NCBI RefSeq assembly: GCF_002159835.1
Contig: NZ_NFJL01000005.1
Span: forward strand, 143,431-207,430
Source: Blautia sp. An249
Lineage (GTDB): Bacteria > Bacillota > Clostridia > Lachnospirales > Lachnospiraceae
Length of the DNA stretch: 64,000 nucleotides
Direction: 5' to 3'
Each line of letters starts with the position of its first letter. Positions within the stretch are counted from its first letter, which is position 1. The position numbers and the translations under genes are program-made. Shown in pieces: positions 7,159 to 15,102 of this stretch. The notes under the pieces were generated by a model. It was not told where the DNA came from and made no database searches. It worked only from the letters and a program-made list of their open reading frames with translations.

Positions 7159-8141
7159 TCAATTGGAACTGTTTCCTTTCAGGAATTCTTCTGCTACTTT
7201 CATTGCCTGAATCATATTGGCTCCATCTGCAATCCCCTTTCCGGCAATATCAAAGGCTGTTCCATGATCTACAGACGTCCGGATAATCGGAAGGCCTATC
7301 GTACAGTTTACACAATCATTCATCAGATTTAACTTCGCAGCTATATGTCCCTGATCGTGATACATCGCTATGGCTCCGTCATAGACGCCACGCAGAACTT
7401 TTCCGAACAGTGTATCTGGTGGAATCGGTCCGGATACATGAATTCCTTTCTTTTTCGCTTCTTCAATTGCCGGAATCGTTTCCTCTATTTCTTCCGTTCC
7501 AAACAATCCATTTTCTCCTGCGTGGGGGTTCAAACTGCGACAGCTATTTCAGGTGCTGCCAGACCGGTGCTTTTAAGGGCTTTATCCATCATTTCAATGC
7601 AGTCCAGGATTCTCTCTTTTTTCACCCGATTACAGGCCTCTCTGAGAGAACAGTGCGTGGACACATGCATAATCTTTAGAGGTCCGTAAAACATCATTGC
7701 ATATTTCTTTGTTCCTGTAAGTGTGGCAAAGATTTCCGTATGTCCGTCAAAATTGTGTCCGCCTTTATGAAGGGCTTCTTTATTCAGAGGCGCTGTCACG
7801 ACTCCTTTGGTCTTTTTGTCCATGGCATCTTTAATAGCTCTTTCTACATACCTATAGGCCGCGTCTCCGCATCTGGGAGACAGCTTTCCAATTTCATACT
7901 GATCCATGGTTAATCCCGCAGGATCGATAACATTAACGGCATCCTCCGTATATTCACCCACATCACTTATCTGTTTAAAATTCAAGGATATATCCAATAA
8001 GTCTGCATAGTGTTTCATAATATCTATTGCGCCGTACACAATGTACCCTGCTTTGAAAATACTTTTATCTGCAAGCGCCCGTACAATAATTTCCGGTCCC
8101 ACACCTGCGGGATCTCCCATTGTGATTCCTAAATAATTCAT
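7159..8141 (-). pseudogene. pdxA2: 4-phospho-D-threonate 3-dehydrogenase, interrupted by a frameshift
   Basis: PdxA-family NAD-dependent dehydrogenase. In the known D-threonate route it oxidises 4-phospho-D-threonate, and decarboxylation then gives dihydroxyacetone phosphate. The first part (8141-7530, 203 codons) begins MNYLGITMGDPAGVGPE and has the metal-ligand region HKGGHNFDGHTE. It stops after PEIAVAV. The rest (7533-7159) continues in another frame as LNPHAGENGLFG and reaches the usual end with YHDQGHIAAK and TSVDHGTAFDIAG. One missing base near 7534-7535 explains both: restoring GGT gives the family's AGLNPHAGE. Rejoined, it would be about 328 residues, the normal length. The gene is either a recent pseudogene or a base-call error. 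It starts 4 bp after dtnK ends, in one operon with the permease. Confidence 0.85.
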
Positions 8142-8144
8142 TTT

Positions 8145-9368
8145 CTACACCTCTCTTATGTAATCCTTTATAAATTTAATTGCCTCTGTCAGTGTATTCT
8201 CATCTCCAATAGAACCGCCCTTTACAACACACGGCAGTCCGGGATGATCTCCTCCATCCAGAAGAACCAGCGCAACTGTCGCCAGAACTTCTTTCTGTAT
8301 CGTTGCTCCGTGCGCGTGATTATGTCTGCTTACACTGATTGCTGTGTCTCCCCCGGTCAGAAAACAACCGCTTACTTTTGCTTCTTTCAAAATCATTGAC
8401 GATAGTTTTCCTATCATTTCCTGGGTATATTTTGCCACATCTGTACGCTTCATTCCCCTGGATTTTCCTTCCGTAACTGCTGCATGATAGTCCGCCAGTT
8501 CCCGGGCCGAGGTAACGATTACATCCTGTCCTGCTTTTAGTTCTGAAATTGCTTTTTCAGCAACCGTCTCCAGATTTCCTCCTTTCAGCAAATCTCCTAT
8601 ATCCATTTTAACCAGACTTGCTCCTTCTGCCAGCGCTTTATTCACTTGCGCCCGTGAGGTATCGCTGATACTTCCGATTAACGACAACACAGGATATTTC
8701 GGACGAAAAGCTTTAAAAAGTGCATTTGCCATCCCTGCAGAACCTACCCAGAGAATTTTTTTATCCTTCTGCTTCAATACAAATTCAACCACATTCTCCA
8801 AATCCCGCTTATCCAGCACATCAAATGTCAGAAATCTGGATCCGTTCAGATGAAACGATTTATTTCTGACATCCGTCAGTGAAATATGCTGCACGGTTTC
8901 TTTCATTTCTTTTTCGATCATGGATTTCAGATTGTCGTCTTTTACAAAGCACAGGGGATCTCGCATAATTTCTGTCTCCATCACCCTTTTTCCTCCAAAA
9001 TAGAGGATTCCGTCTACTACCGTCCGATCAGAATCTGGATTTGCAGGATTAAATACAATCATATCCGGATGAATTTCTTCTAATTCTGCTTTTAATTCGG
9101 ATCCAATATTCCCTCTGAGCGTTGAATCAATCTTCTTGTAATAATGTTCAAAGGAATATTTTTTTACATTCTGAAGAATATCCTTTACTTTCTGATAGGC
9201 TTCTTCTGCTGATATATTTCTGGATTCCGAATCAATTACATAGGATTTTCCCGGTTCCACATCGCTGGGGTCAAAAACGATATGGGCGTCTATCCCGTTT
9301 TTTGTCATCTGAACCCCTGCATCGCTTGCACCGGTAAAATCATCCGCAATCATTAAAATTTTTCCCAT
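8145..9368 (-). CDS. dtnK: D-threonate kinase (DUF1537 four-carbon acid sugar kinase)
   Basis: A 407-residue member of the DUF1537 kinase family, which phosphorylates C4 acid sugars with ATP. It starts MGKILMIADDFTGASDAGVQ. The substrate half includes YKKIDSTLRGNIGSEL and VFNPANPDSDRTVVDG. The ATP half includes LWVGSAGMANALF, CFLTGGDTAISVSR and GGSIGDENTL. The start is ATG 9368, preceded by AAGGAG; an upstream in-frame codon would overlap the permease. The pairing with pdxA2 and a KdgT-type permease is the reported D-threonate set, giving threonate 4-phosphate and then dihydroxyacetone phosphate. D-erythronate kinase is the main alternative, since substrate preference in this family cannot be read with certainty. 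It differs from the otnK fragment at the window start. Confidence 0.82.
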   Translation of the reverse strand: MGKILMIADDFTGASDAGVQMTKNGIDAHIVFDPSDVEPGKSYVIDSESRNISAEEAYQKVKDILQNVKKYSFEHYYKKIDSTLRGNIGSELKAELEEIHPDMIVFNPANPDSDRTVVDGILYFGGKRVMETEIMRDPLCFVKDDNLKSMIEKEMKETVQHISLTDVRNKSFHLNGSRFLTFDVLDKRDLENVVEFVLKQKDKKILWVGSAGMANALFKAFRPKYPVLSLIGSISDTSRAQVNKALAEGASLVKMDIGDLLKGGNLETVAEKAISELKAGQDVIVTSARELADYHAAVTEGKSRGMKRTDVAKYTQEMIGKLSSMILKEAKVSGCFLTGGDTAISVSRHNHAHGATIQKEVLATVALVLLDGGDHPGLPCVVKGGSIGDENTLTEAIKFIKDYIREV

Positions 9369-9372
9369 TTGT

Positions 9373-10332
9373 TTACTCCTTACTCTCCAGCGGATATTTG
9401 GGACATCCAAATTTCTTTGCCCACCATGCTACAATAAACGGTACAATCAATGCTGACAGCACTGTACACGCTGCAACCTGAACTGTGGCCACTGAAACAT
9501 AGGGTTCCCAGGCAGTATCCGCAATCGCTATAGCCGCCGGGACGGCTACTGCATTTCCGGCCGTTGTAGCACAAGCCCATCCGGCATAACCCGGACGCCG
9601 GCTGATAAGCCGATCACAAAGACAGATAAAGGCTCCTCCCACAAAAATAACAATTGCTGCCAGAATGATTCCGGAAATTCCGCCTTCAACAATACTGCCG
9701 AAATTGATTCCCGCCCCCAGGGCAAATCCTACGAAAGGAATTACAGCATTTCCTACCGGCCCGAAAAACTCTGTCATCTTATGATCCAGATTTCCAAGCA
9801 GCATACCTGCCAGAATCGGTATTAACGCCGCAAGCAGGCTCATATAAGGTATCTCTGCCTGTCCGGATGCTCCCAGGGCAACCAGTGTCAAAAAAGGGCC
9901 GTCATTGATGGCCAGAATAGGCATACACGCACAGTCTTTATCGTCCCCGTACTGCTGCATCAGTGCGTAATAGACAGAACCATTGCTGTTTGTTACTGCA
10001 CAGATAATAGCCATACTGGAAATCCCCAGAAAACCTGCCGGACCTAAAACCTTTCCGATAATAATTCCAATGGCGGATCCTACTGCAAATTTAGCAAGCA
10101 GTAAAACCCCTCCTCGTTTCAGTACTGCCGGCATTTCTCTTATATGGAGCTTCGTTCCCATGCAAAAAAGCAGGATTCCCAGACAGCAAGAGGATCCGGC
10201 GCTGGAAAAAGTGGCCGTTGTAATTCCCCCGATTTGCAGAGCTTCCGGAAAAAACGTATTAACAATACACCCCAGGATCAGCGGAACTACCATCATTCCT
10301 GCTGGTACCCGATTAAGAAATTTCATAATCAT
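9373..10332 (-). CDS. 2-keto-3-deoxygluconate permease family (KdgT-like) transporter
   Basis: A 319-residue membrane protein with about ten hydrophobic segments and the KdgT-family start KFLNRVPAGMMVVPLILG. Internal landmarks are AVTNSNGSVYYALMQQYGD, AINDGPFLTLVALG, LIPILAGMLLGNLD and ATTAGNAVAVPAAIA. The family carries sugar acids by cation symport. Here it heads the permease-dtnK-pdxA2 operon, so a C4 acid such as threonate or erythronate is the natural cargo (inference). It starts at ATG 10332 after GGAGGAAGTAGAAA. An operator-like 14-mer and a weak promoter lie 100-150 bp upstream. Full length for the family, with no defects seen. Confidence 0.85.
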   Translation of the reverse strand: MIMKFLNRVPAGMMVVPLILGCIVNTFFPEALQIGGITTATFSSAGSSCCLGILLFCMGTKLHIREMPAVLKRGGVLLLAKFAVGSAIGIIIGKVLGPAGFLGISSMAIICAVTNSNGSVYYALMQQYGDDKDCACMPILAINDGPFLTLVALGASGQAEIPYMSLLAALIPILAGMLLGNLDHKMTEFFGPVGNAVIPFVGFALGAGINFGSIVEGGISGIILAAIVIFVGGAFICLCDRLISRRPGYAGWACATTAGNAVAVPAAIAIADTAWEPYVSVATVQVAACTVLSALIVPFIVAWWAKKFGCPKYPLESKE

Positions 10333-10434
10333 TTTCTACTTCCTCCAAATCTGTAATTTACATACTTCATCTTGAAAATTGCTTTCCTTCCTGGGATTCG
10401 TGGCCACATGGTTCAGGAATTTCTGTGTAATTTT

Positions 10435-10480
10435 AATATACCTCTGATTTTTTATGAGATACAGATTGAAAATTTTTTCA
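10435..10480 (-). promoter_or_regulatory. Operator and weak promoter of the permease-dtnK-pdxA2 operon
   Basis: TGAAAATTTTTTCA at 10467-10480 is one base away from the palindrome at 11604-11617. Reading leftward, a candidate -10 TATATT lies at 10440-10435, and 17 bp before it is a poor -35 whose upstream edge is about 3 bp from the operator. The same operator-to--35 spacing is seen at the phosphatase and RuBisCO-like genes. Confidence 0.5.
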
Positions 10481-10503
10481 GTGAAGAAAATAGAAGCCCT
10501 GCT

Positions 10504-11517
10504 TTATCTGTCTTTCTTTTCTTTATTCTTCTGATACAGTCGGATTAACTCTGTTCCCAGCTTACTGTCCACAATCAGAACATCAATCAGTCCGGCTATC
10601 AGCGCATAATAAACCGTGTGCGCCTTATATCTGCCTGATGCGATTGCTATTTTCTGAGGTATTTTCTTATAAGTCTCAAAATCGATGGAAATGGTCCTCT
10701 CTTTCAGATCCGTCTCACACTCCTTCCCGTTTTTGTCAAAGAAACGAAGTGCAATATCCCCCACCACTTCTTTATCTTCCAGTTGTTTTCTGAGTTTTTC
10801 CTCTATATAGCTGGGACTGGCCAGTATCGTAGTTACCTCCGGATAAAAGGAGCCGATTCCACAGATAGAAATATCAACTTTATCAAAAATTTTATACATC
10901 TGCGCAAATCTTTTCTCTTTCTTTAAAGCAACAACTGTTTCACTGGAACTCATTAATGCATCTGAAAGAAACGCATATTTTTTTCCGGAAAAGGCTTTTG
11001 CCAGCCGCTGCACCAGAGTTCTCACATCCCACTCATCTTTGCAGGCCGCCAGACTTCCATGCAAAGTGACAAATGTAGCGTCCACTCTTTGTGCAGGGTT
11101 CAGATAATTAATCATTTCATATACCGTACTTCCCCAGGTTATTCCCAGCGTATCCCCCGGGCGAATGATTCTCTGCAAATATCTTGCCGCTTCCAATGCC
11201 ACCAGTTTCTTATCGGACTCCGGATCTTCATTTTCTCCGTCTTCTTCCGGATAGAAAGAAGACGGGGCAATAATTACATTTTGCAGCTGAAAAGCTTCTT
11301 TTAATTCTGCCTCCAGTTCAATACACTCTATATAATTATCGCGGATTACAAATTGTACGATTCTTTCTTCCTTAGCCCTTTTTAACAGTCTGGATACTGT
11401 GGTAATTGATATATTTAATTCTTCTGCTATTACATTTTGTGGTTTTTCTTTTATGTAATAAAGATATGCTGCTTTAATGACTAAAAAAGAGGATTGATTG
11501 TATTTATCAAAATTCAT
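10504..11517 (-). CDS. SorC/DeoR-type sugar-binding transcriptional regulator
   Basis: A 337-residue SorC-family regulator. The N-terminal helix-turn-helix is at about 20-60 (PQNVIAEELNISITTVSRLL). The C-terminal sugar-phosphate-binding domain contains GDTLGITWGSTVYEMINYL and ICGIGSFYPE, the family's phosphosugar-isomerase-like fold, and ends with LIAGLIDVLIVDSKLGTEL. These proteins sense phosphorylated sugar intermediates. It is divergent from the RuBisCO-like gene and sits between it and the permease operon. Copies of TGAAAATATTTTCA lie in front of all three units and the phosphatase, making this the likely regulator of the set. Operator placement just upstream of the -35 boxes favours an activator role. 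Confidence 0.85.
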   Translation of the reverse strand: MNFDKYNQSSFLVIKAAYLYYIKEKPQNVIAEELNISITTVSRLLKRAKEERIVQFVIRDNYIECIELEAELKEAFQLQNVIIAPSSFYPEEDGENEDPESDKKLVALEAARYLQRIIRPGDTLGITWGSTVYEMINYLNPAQRVDATFVTLHGSLAACKDEWDVRTLVQRLAKAFSGKKYAFLSDALMSSSETVVALKKEKRFAQMYKIFDKVDISICGIGSFYPEVTTILASPSYIEEKLRKQLEDKEVVGDIALRFFDKNGKECETDLKERTISIDFETYKKIPQKIAIASGRYKAHTVYYALIAGLIDVLIVDSKLGTELIRLYQKNKEKKDR

Positions 11518-11603
11518 TGCTGCTCATTCTCCTTTGTGTGATCTTTACATCCGAAACCATTTGTTATTATTAGTATAATGAAATCCAGAAATATTTTCCA
11601 TTA

Positions 11604-11617
11604 TGAAAATATTTTCA
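11604..11617. promoter_or_regulatory. Perfect-palindrome operator in the SorC / RuBisCO-like intergenic region
   Basis: TGAAAATATTTTCA is an exact 14-bp palindrome midway between the divergent genes, and the best member of the motif set (also 6327, 10467, 11636). A further partial copy with the AATATTTTC core lies at 11586-11599. Confidence 0.65.
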
Positions 11618-11635
11618 GCATATATTCTCAGGTAT

Positions 11636-11681
11636 TGCAAATATTTTCATAGTTGTGGGGTTCTGTTTCTCTGGTTATAGT
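11636..11681 (+). promoter_or_regulatory. Operator copy plus promoter of the RuBisCO-like gene
   Basis: TGCAAATATTTTCA (11636-11649) has one mismatch to the palindrome. It is followed after 3 bp by -35 TTGTGG (11653-11658), a 17-bp spacer and -10 TATAGT (11676-11681). The ATG is at 11736 after AGGAGGAATAAAA. Confidence 0.6.
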
Positions 11682-11735
11682 AAAGGCACAAAGATACAGA
11701 CAAACAAATTATGAAAACAAACAGGAGGAATAAAA

Positions 11736-13082
11736 ATGATTGAACAGAACAGATTTTACAGTCCCCTTTTAAACCCGCTTTATGAAGGATGTGACATTGA
11801 CGATCTCTGCGTGGCAACTTACCTGATTGGCGCCGAGAAAGAAGAAGGAGCTATTTTAAAAGCCGTTAGTATTGGTATCGAGCAGACAACCGGATCCTGG
11901 GTGGACGTGCCGGAAGAAACAAATGAAATGCGTCAGTCCTATGCTTCGAAAATTATTGGTGTATACGAAGTACCCCATAATTATGAAAATCAGACCGATG
12001 TGAATATAAATGTAGCTCCCGGCGGTATGCGCTTCTATGTAATCCGTATCGGTTACCCTGTTGCAAATATCGAGAATAATATCCCTCTGTTAATTGGATC
12101 CATCTGTGGAAATATTATGTCCATGCCTTATTTAAAATTACTGGATATTGATTTCCCGAGAAAATATGTAGAGCCTTTCCAGGGCCCGAAATTCGGTATT
12201 CAGGGAATCCGTGATATGCTGCAGGCATATGATCGTCCTATTTTAAACAATATGATTAAGCCCTGTACCGGATATACCCCTGAAGTGGGAACGAAGCTCT
12301 TCTTCGAGGCTGCTGCCGGCGGCGTAGACATTATTAAAGACGACGAACTTATCGGCGGCGACCGTTCCTTTAACAAACTTGCCGATCGTGTAAAACTGAA
12401 TATGGAAGCGGTAGAACGTGCAAAGGAAATCAAGGGAGAAACAACTTTATATGCATGTAATATTACCGATGAGGTATGCCGTCTGAAAGACAATGCAATG
12501 ACCGTCATTAACAACGGCGGAAACTGTATCATGGTAGATATTCACGGTACCGGATATACCGCTGTAAGAATGTTGGCTGAAGATCCGGAAATTACAGTTC
12601 CGATTCTGGCACATTCCTGCTTTAACGGCGCATTTACCTGTTCTCCGAATCAGGGTATCAGCTCTAAGGTAGTAAATAAGTTAGTGCGTATGAGCGGCGC
12701 CGATATTTATCTGACTCAGCCTCCGTATGGAAAATTTGATAATACCTTTGATAATTACATTACCAATGTCAATACTTCCAAAGCGAAATTCTACGACTTG
12801 AAACCTATGCTTCCCTTTGTTGGCGGTGGAGTTGTTCCTGGTCTTGTGGCTAAATTTATGGATGACTGCGGTCCTGACCTGCTTCTGGGCGTGGGAGCCG
12901 GTATTCATGCACATCCAATGGGACCAAGAGCCGGAGCCATTGCTTTCCGTAATGCTATTGACGCAGTTATGAATAACATTCCGTTACGTGAAAAAGCCAA
13001 ATCCTGCAAGGAACTGGACGCTGCTATTCAGAAATGGGGAATTTACGGAGAGGATCACAGCAAGGATCTCTATGCCATTTAA
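11736..13082 (+). CDS. RuBisCO-like protein (form IV), probable acid-sugar phosphate enzyme
   Basis: A 448-residue protein of the RuBisCO large-subunit superfamily. K175 (MIKPCTG) and the carbamylation motif GGVDIIKDDE with K201, D203 and E204 fall at the same numbers as in true RuBisCO. Lys177, however, is Cys and the loop-6 Lys motif is not recognisable, so it should not fix CO2. Other landmarks are HGTGYTAV, LAHSCFNGAF, GGGVVPGLV and HAHPMGPRAGA. Known RuBisCO-like enzymes include enolases and isomerases of methionine salvage, and enzymes that decarboxylate or hydrolyse 3-oxo-isoapionate 4-phosphate made by a DUF1537 kinase. The adjacent DUF1537 kinase and shared operator favour the second group. 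It is a monocistronic unit with a strong RBS and its own terminator. The exact reaction is unknown. Confidence 0.85.
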   Translation: MIEQNRFYSPLLNPLYEGCDIDDLCVATYLIGAEKEEGAILKAVSIGIEQTTGSWVDVPEETNEMRQSYASKIIGVYEVPHNYENQTDVNINVAPGGMRFYVIRIGYPVANIENNIPLLIGSICGNIMSMPYLKLLDIDFPRKYVEPFQGPKFGIQGIRDMLQAYDRPILNNMIKPCTGYTPEVGTKLFFEAAAGGVDIIKDDELIGGDRSFNKLADRVKLNMEAVERAKEIKGETTLYACNITDEVCRLKDNAMTVINNGGNCIMVDIHGTGYTAVRMLAEDPEITVPILAHSCFNGAFTCSPNQGISSKVVNKLVRMSGADIYLTQPPYGKFDNTFDNYITNVNTSKAKFYDLKPMLPFVGGGVVPGLVAKFMDDCGPDLLLGVGAGIHAHPMGPRAGAIAFRNAIDAVMNNIPLREKAKSCKELDAAIQKWGIYGEDHSKDLYAI

Positions 13083-13092
13083 ATCTGCTTAT

Positions 13093-13129
13093 AAAAGTGC
13101 CGTCGGAGTTTATATCCGACGGCGCTTTT
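13093..13129 (+). terminator. Intrinsic terminator of the RuBisCO-like gene
   Basis: Stem GTGCCGTCGGA / TCCGACGGCGC (one G-T pair) with a 7-nt loop and a T5 tail, 11 bp after the stop codon. The reverse strand has A4 ahead of the stem, so it may also stop the convergent MATE transcript. Confidence 0.9.
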
Positions 13130-13134
13130 TGTTG

Positions 13135-14529
13135 TTATATTGTCTGCACTGCTTTTTCCATCTGCCGTATCTGCTTCATCTGGCGGGATATAAAAATTGT
13201 GGTAATTAAAAACGCAATTCCGTCTGCAAACGGCCCTGCAAAGAGAATCCCGTCAATCCCCAGGAAAAGAGGGAGTATCAGAATCAGCGGAATCAGACAG
13301 AGCACCTGACGTGTTAAGGACAGGAGCGCACCTTTCATAGGCTTTCCAATGGCTGCGAAAAAGTTGGAGGACAGCATCTGAACTCCATTGATAATTACCA
13401 TAAACAGGAATATACGCATAAACTTGATGGCAAATTCGTAGTACAGGGCATCGTCCACGCTTCCGAAAACAGCTACAATCTGGCCGGGACATAACTGAAA
13501 TAACAGGAATCCCACAGCAGAAATCACCAGATCGCAGGTAATGGCAAGTTTATAAATTCCTCTGACCCTTTCATATTGTTTCGCTCCGTAATTAAATCCG
13601 ATGATGGGCTGGGAGCCCTGGGAAATTCCGATAATTACCGCCAGTAAGATGGCGTTGGTTTTCATTACGATTCCGCAGCTTGCCAGAGGAATTTCACTTC
13701 CATAAATGGATTGAGCCCCGTAATATTTCAGGGAATTATTCAGCACAATCTGCACGAAGGTAAGCGCAAGCTGGGTTAAACTGTTGCTCATACCCAGGGA
13801 TGCAATGATCAGTCCTTCTTTCCATTTAAGACGGAAGTATTCCTTTTTCAGGCGGACATGTTTAAATTTCCGTATGTAATTCAAAGCCATGGCAAAGGAT
13901 GCAACCTGCCCCAGGACGGTAGCCCAGGCCGCTCCCGCTACTCCCATATCAAATACAAAGATAAAGATGGGATCTAAAATGGTATTGATAAGCGCCCCTG
14001 TCAGCATACAGGCCATGGAATATTTGGGACTTCCGTCTGCCCTGGCAAGGTTGCTCATACCGTTCATTACGATTAAAAGAGGCATTCCCACAGCCGTAAT
14101 TCTGGTATAACTCTCCGCATAAGGGATAACGTCTGCCGTGGCGCCGAAAATATTTAACAGTGGATGAAGAAAAATCTCAATCAGTATAAAATACAAAATA
14201 CCGGATGCAATCATCATAGCCACTGCTGTTCCAACGGTACGCGCTGCATTTTCCTCTTCTTTTGCCCCGAGCTGCAGGGAGAACTGAGAAGCGCTTCCGA
14301 TTCCAATTAGCAGGGCGATGGAAAGACATATGGTTGTCAGGGGATAAGATACATTTGTCGCCGCGTTACCCAGATAACCCACTCCCTGTCCGATAAATAT
14401 CTGATCCACAATATTATAAAGAGAACTAACTAACATGGCCACCACGCTGGGGATGGCATATCCTTTCAGAAGTCTGGAAAGTTTTTCGTATCCCAGTGGA
14501 TTCGCCTGCTCTACGGTTCTTTCTCCCAT
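13135..14529 (-). CDS. MATE-family multidrug efflux transporter
   Basis: A 464-residue MATE antiporter with about twelve membrane segments and two similar halves. The N-terminal half includes LLKGYAIPSVVAMLVSSLYN and IVDQIFIGQGVG, typical of the DinF/NorM-like Firmicute branch. The C-terminal half includes GISQGSQPIIGFNYGAKQYE, the family hallmark of the second half. Such proteins expel cationic drugs or metabolites in exchange for H+ or Na+. The start overlaps the 3' end of the marR gene by 19 bp, so the two are cotranscribed from the marR promoter, the usual arrangement of a repressor with its pump. Confidence 0.9.
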   Translation of the reverse strand: MGERTVEQANPLGYEKLSRLLKGYAIPSVVAMLVSSLYNIVDQIFIGQGVGYLGNAATNVSYPLTTICLSIALLIGIGSASQFSLQLGAKEEENAARTVGTAVAMMIASGILYFILIEIFLHPLLNIFGATADVIPYAESYTRITAVGMPLLIVMNGMSNLARADGSPKYSMACMLTGALINTILDPIFIFVFDMGVAGAAWATVLGQVASFAMALNYIRKFKHVRLKKEYFRLKWKEGLIIASLGMSNSLTQLALTFVQIVLNNSLKYYGAQSIYGSEIPLASCGIVMKTNAILLAVIIGISQGSQPIIGFNYGAKQYERVRGIYKLAITCDLVISAVGFLLFQLCPGQIVAVFGSVDDALYYEFAIKFMRIFLFMVIINGVQMLSSNFFAAIGKPMKGALLSLTRQVLCLIPLILILPLFLGIDGILFAGPFADGIAFLITTIFISRQMKQIRQMEKAVQTI

Positions 14530-14965
14530 GTATTTTCCTCCTCGTTTTCTTTTTGCATGGAAACTGCGGAAAGGGCTATTTTTTTTATTAATCTCTGAAA
14601 TTCTTCCTGTTCCTCTTCATTAAAATCTCTCAGCAGCCGCTCATTTCCGTATCGGATTATTTCCCGGATTTTAGGATAAGCTTCTTTTGCCTTGTCCGTT
14701 GGGTAAAGACGACAGGTTCTCTTATCCGTTTTACTTCTCTGGCGGATTAGAAATCCTTTTTTTCCAAATGAGCAATGGCTCGTGTGACATTGCTGGGATT
14801 CTTGTAAAAAAAGCTGAAAAACTGATCCTGTGTAATACCTGGATTTTCGCATATTTTTACCACATACATATGATGGCTGCTATTTAAATGAAATGGAGAC
14901 AGTTGGTGATCCAGATACATCTTTGCATGTCTGTCTGCAACAGACAGCCACTTAATTAATTCCAT
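14511..14965 (-). pseudogene. MarR-family regulator, frameshifted at an A7 slippery run
   Basis: A winged-helix MarR regulator that would be about 151 residues. The first frame (14965-14747) encodes MELIKWLSVADRHAKMYLD through GITQDQFFSFFYKNPSNVTR and stops shortly after HLEKKDF. The second frame carries on as GFLIRQRSKTDKRTCRLYPT, the expected wing, and runs to 14511. The break is at A7 (14757-14763). Eight A would restore one frame, as would a -1 slip at A AAA AAG (14762-14756), which is in the correct phase for programmed -1 frameshifting. A 72-residue product would lack most of the wing and the C-terminal dimer helix. It overlaps the MATE pump start. A sequencing error, a true mutation, phase variation and programmed slippage all remain possible. 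Confidence 0.8.
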
Positions 14966-15001
14966 ATTTTTCCCTCCGGCAGCTTCAATTTCACTTTTTC
15001 C

Positions 15002-15038
15002 GTATAATTATTATACTATTGTCTATTTGCGTCCGCAA
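15002..15038 (-). promoter_or_regulatory. marR-MATE promoter with two overlapping palindromes
   Basis: Leftward -35 TTGCGG (15038-15033) and -10 TATAAT (15015-15010) with a 17-bp spacer. The -10 lies inside a 15-bp perfect inverted repeat (15002-15016, GTATAAT-T-ATTATAC). The -35 lies inside TTGCG-TC-CGCAA (15027-15038). Either is a plausible MarR autoregulatory site. Confidence 0.65.
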
Positions 15039-15065
15039 TAATATTTTTTTCCTATTACCATAAAA

Positions 15066-15093
15066 GAGGATACTACCTTCTGGTAATATCCTC
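15066..15093 (-). terminator. Intrinsic terminator of the transglutaminase-like gene
   Basis: Arms GAGGATACTACC (15066-15077) and GGTAATATCCTC (15082-15093) form a 12-bp stem with one G-T pair and a 4-nt loop, followed leftward by TTTTA. It lies between the upstream-facing marR promoter and the gene ending at 15103. Confidence 0.8.
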
Positions 15094-15102
15094 TCCTGCC
15101 GC

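Noticed and set aside
7530..7540. Programmed frameshifting in pdxA2
   Set aside because: No slippery heptamer at GCA GTT TGA. A -1 slip there would need tRNA-Val re-pairing on AGT, so a simple base loss or error is more likely.
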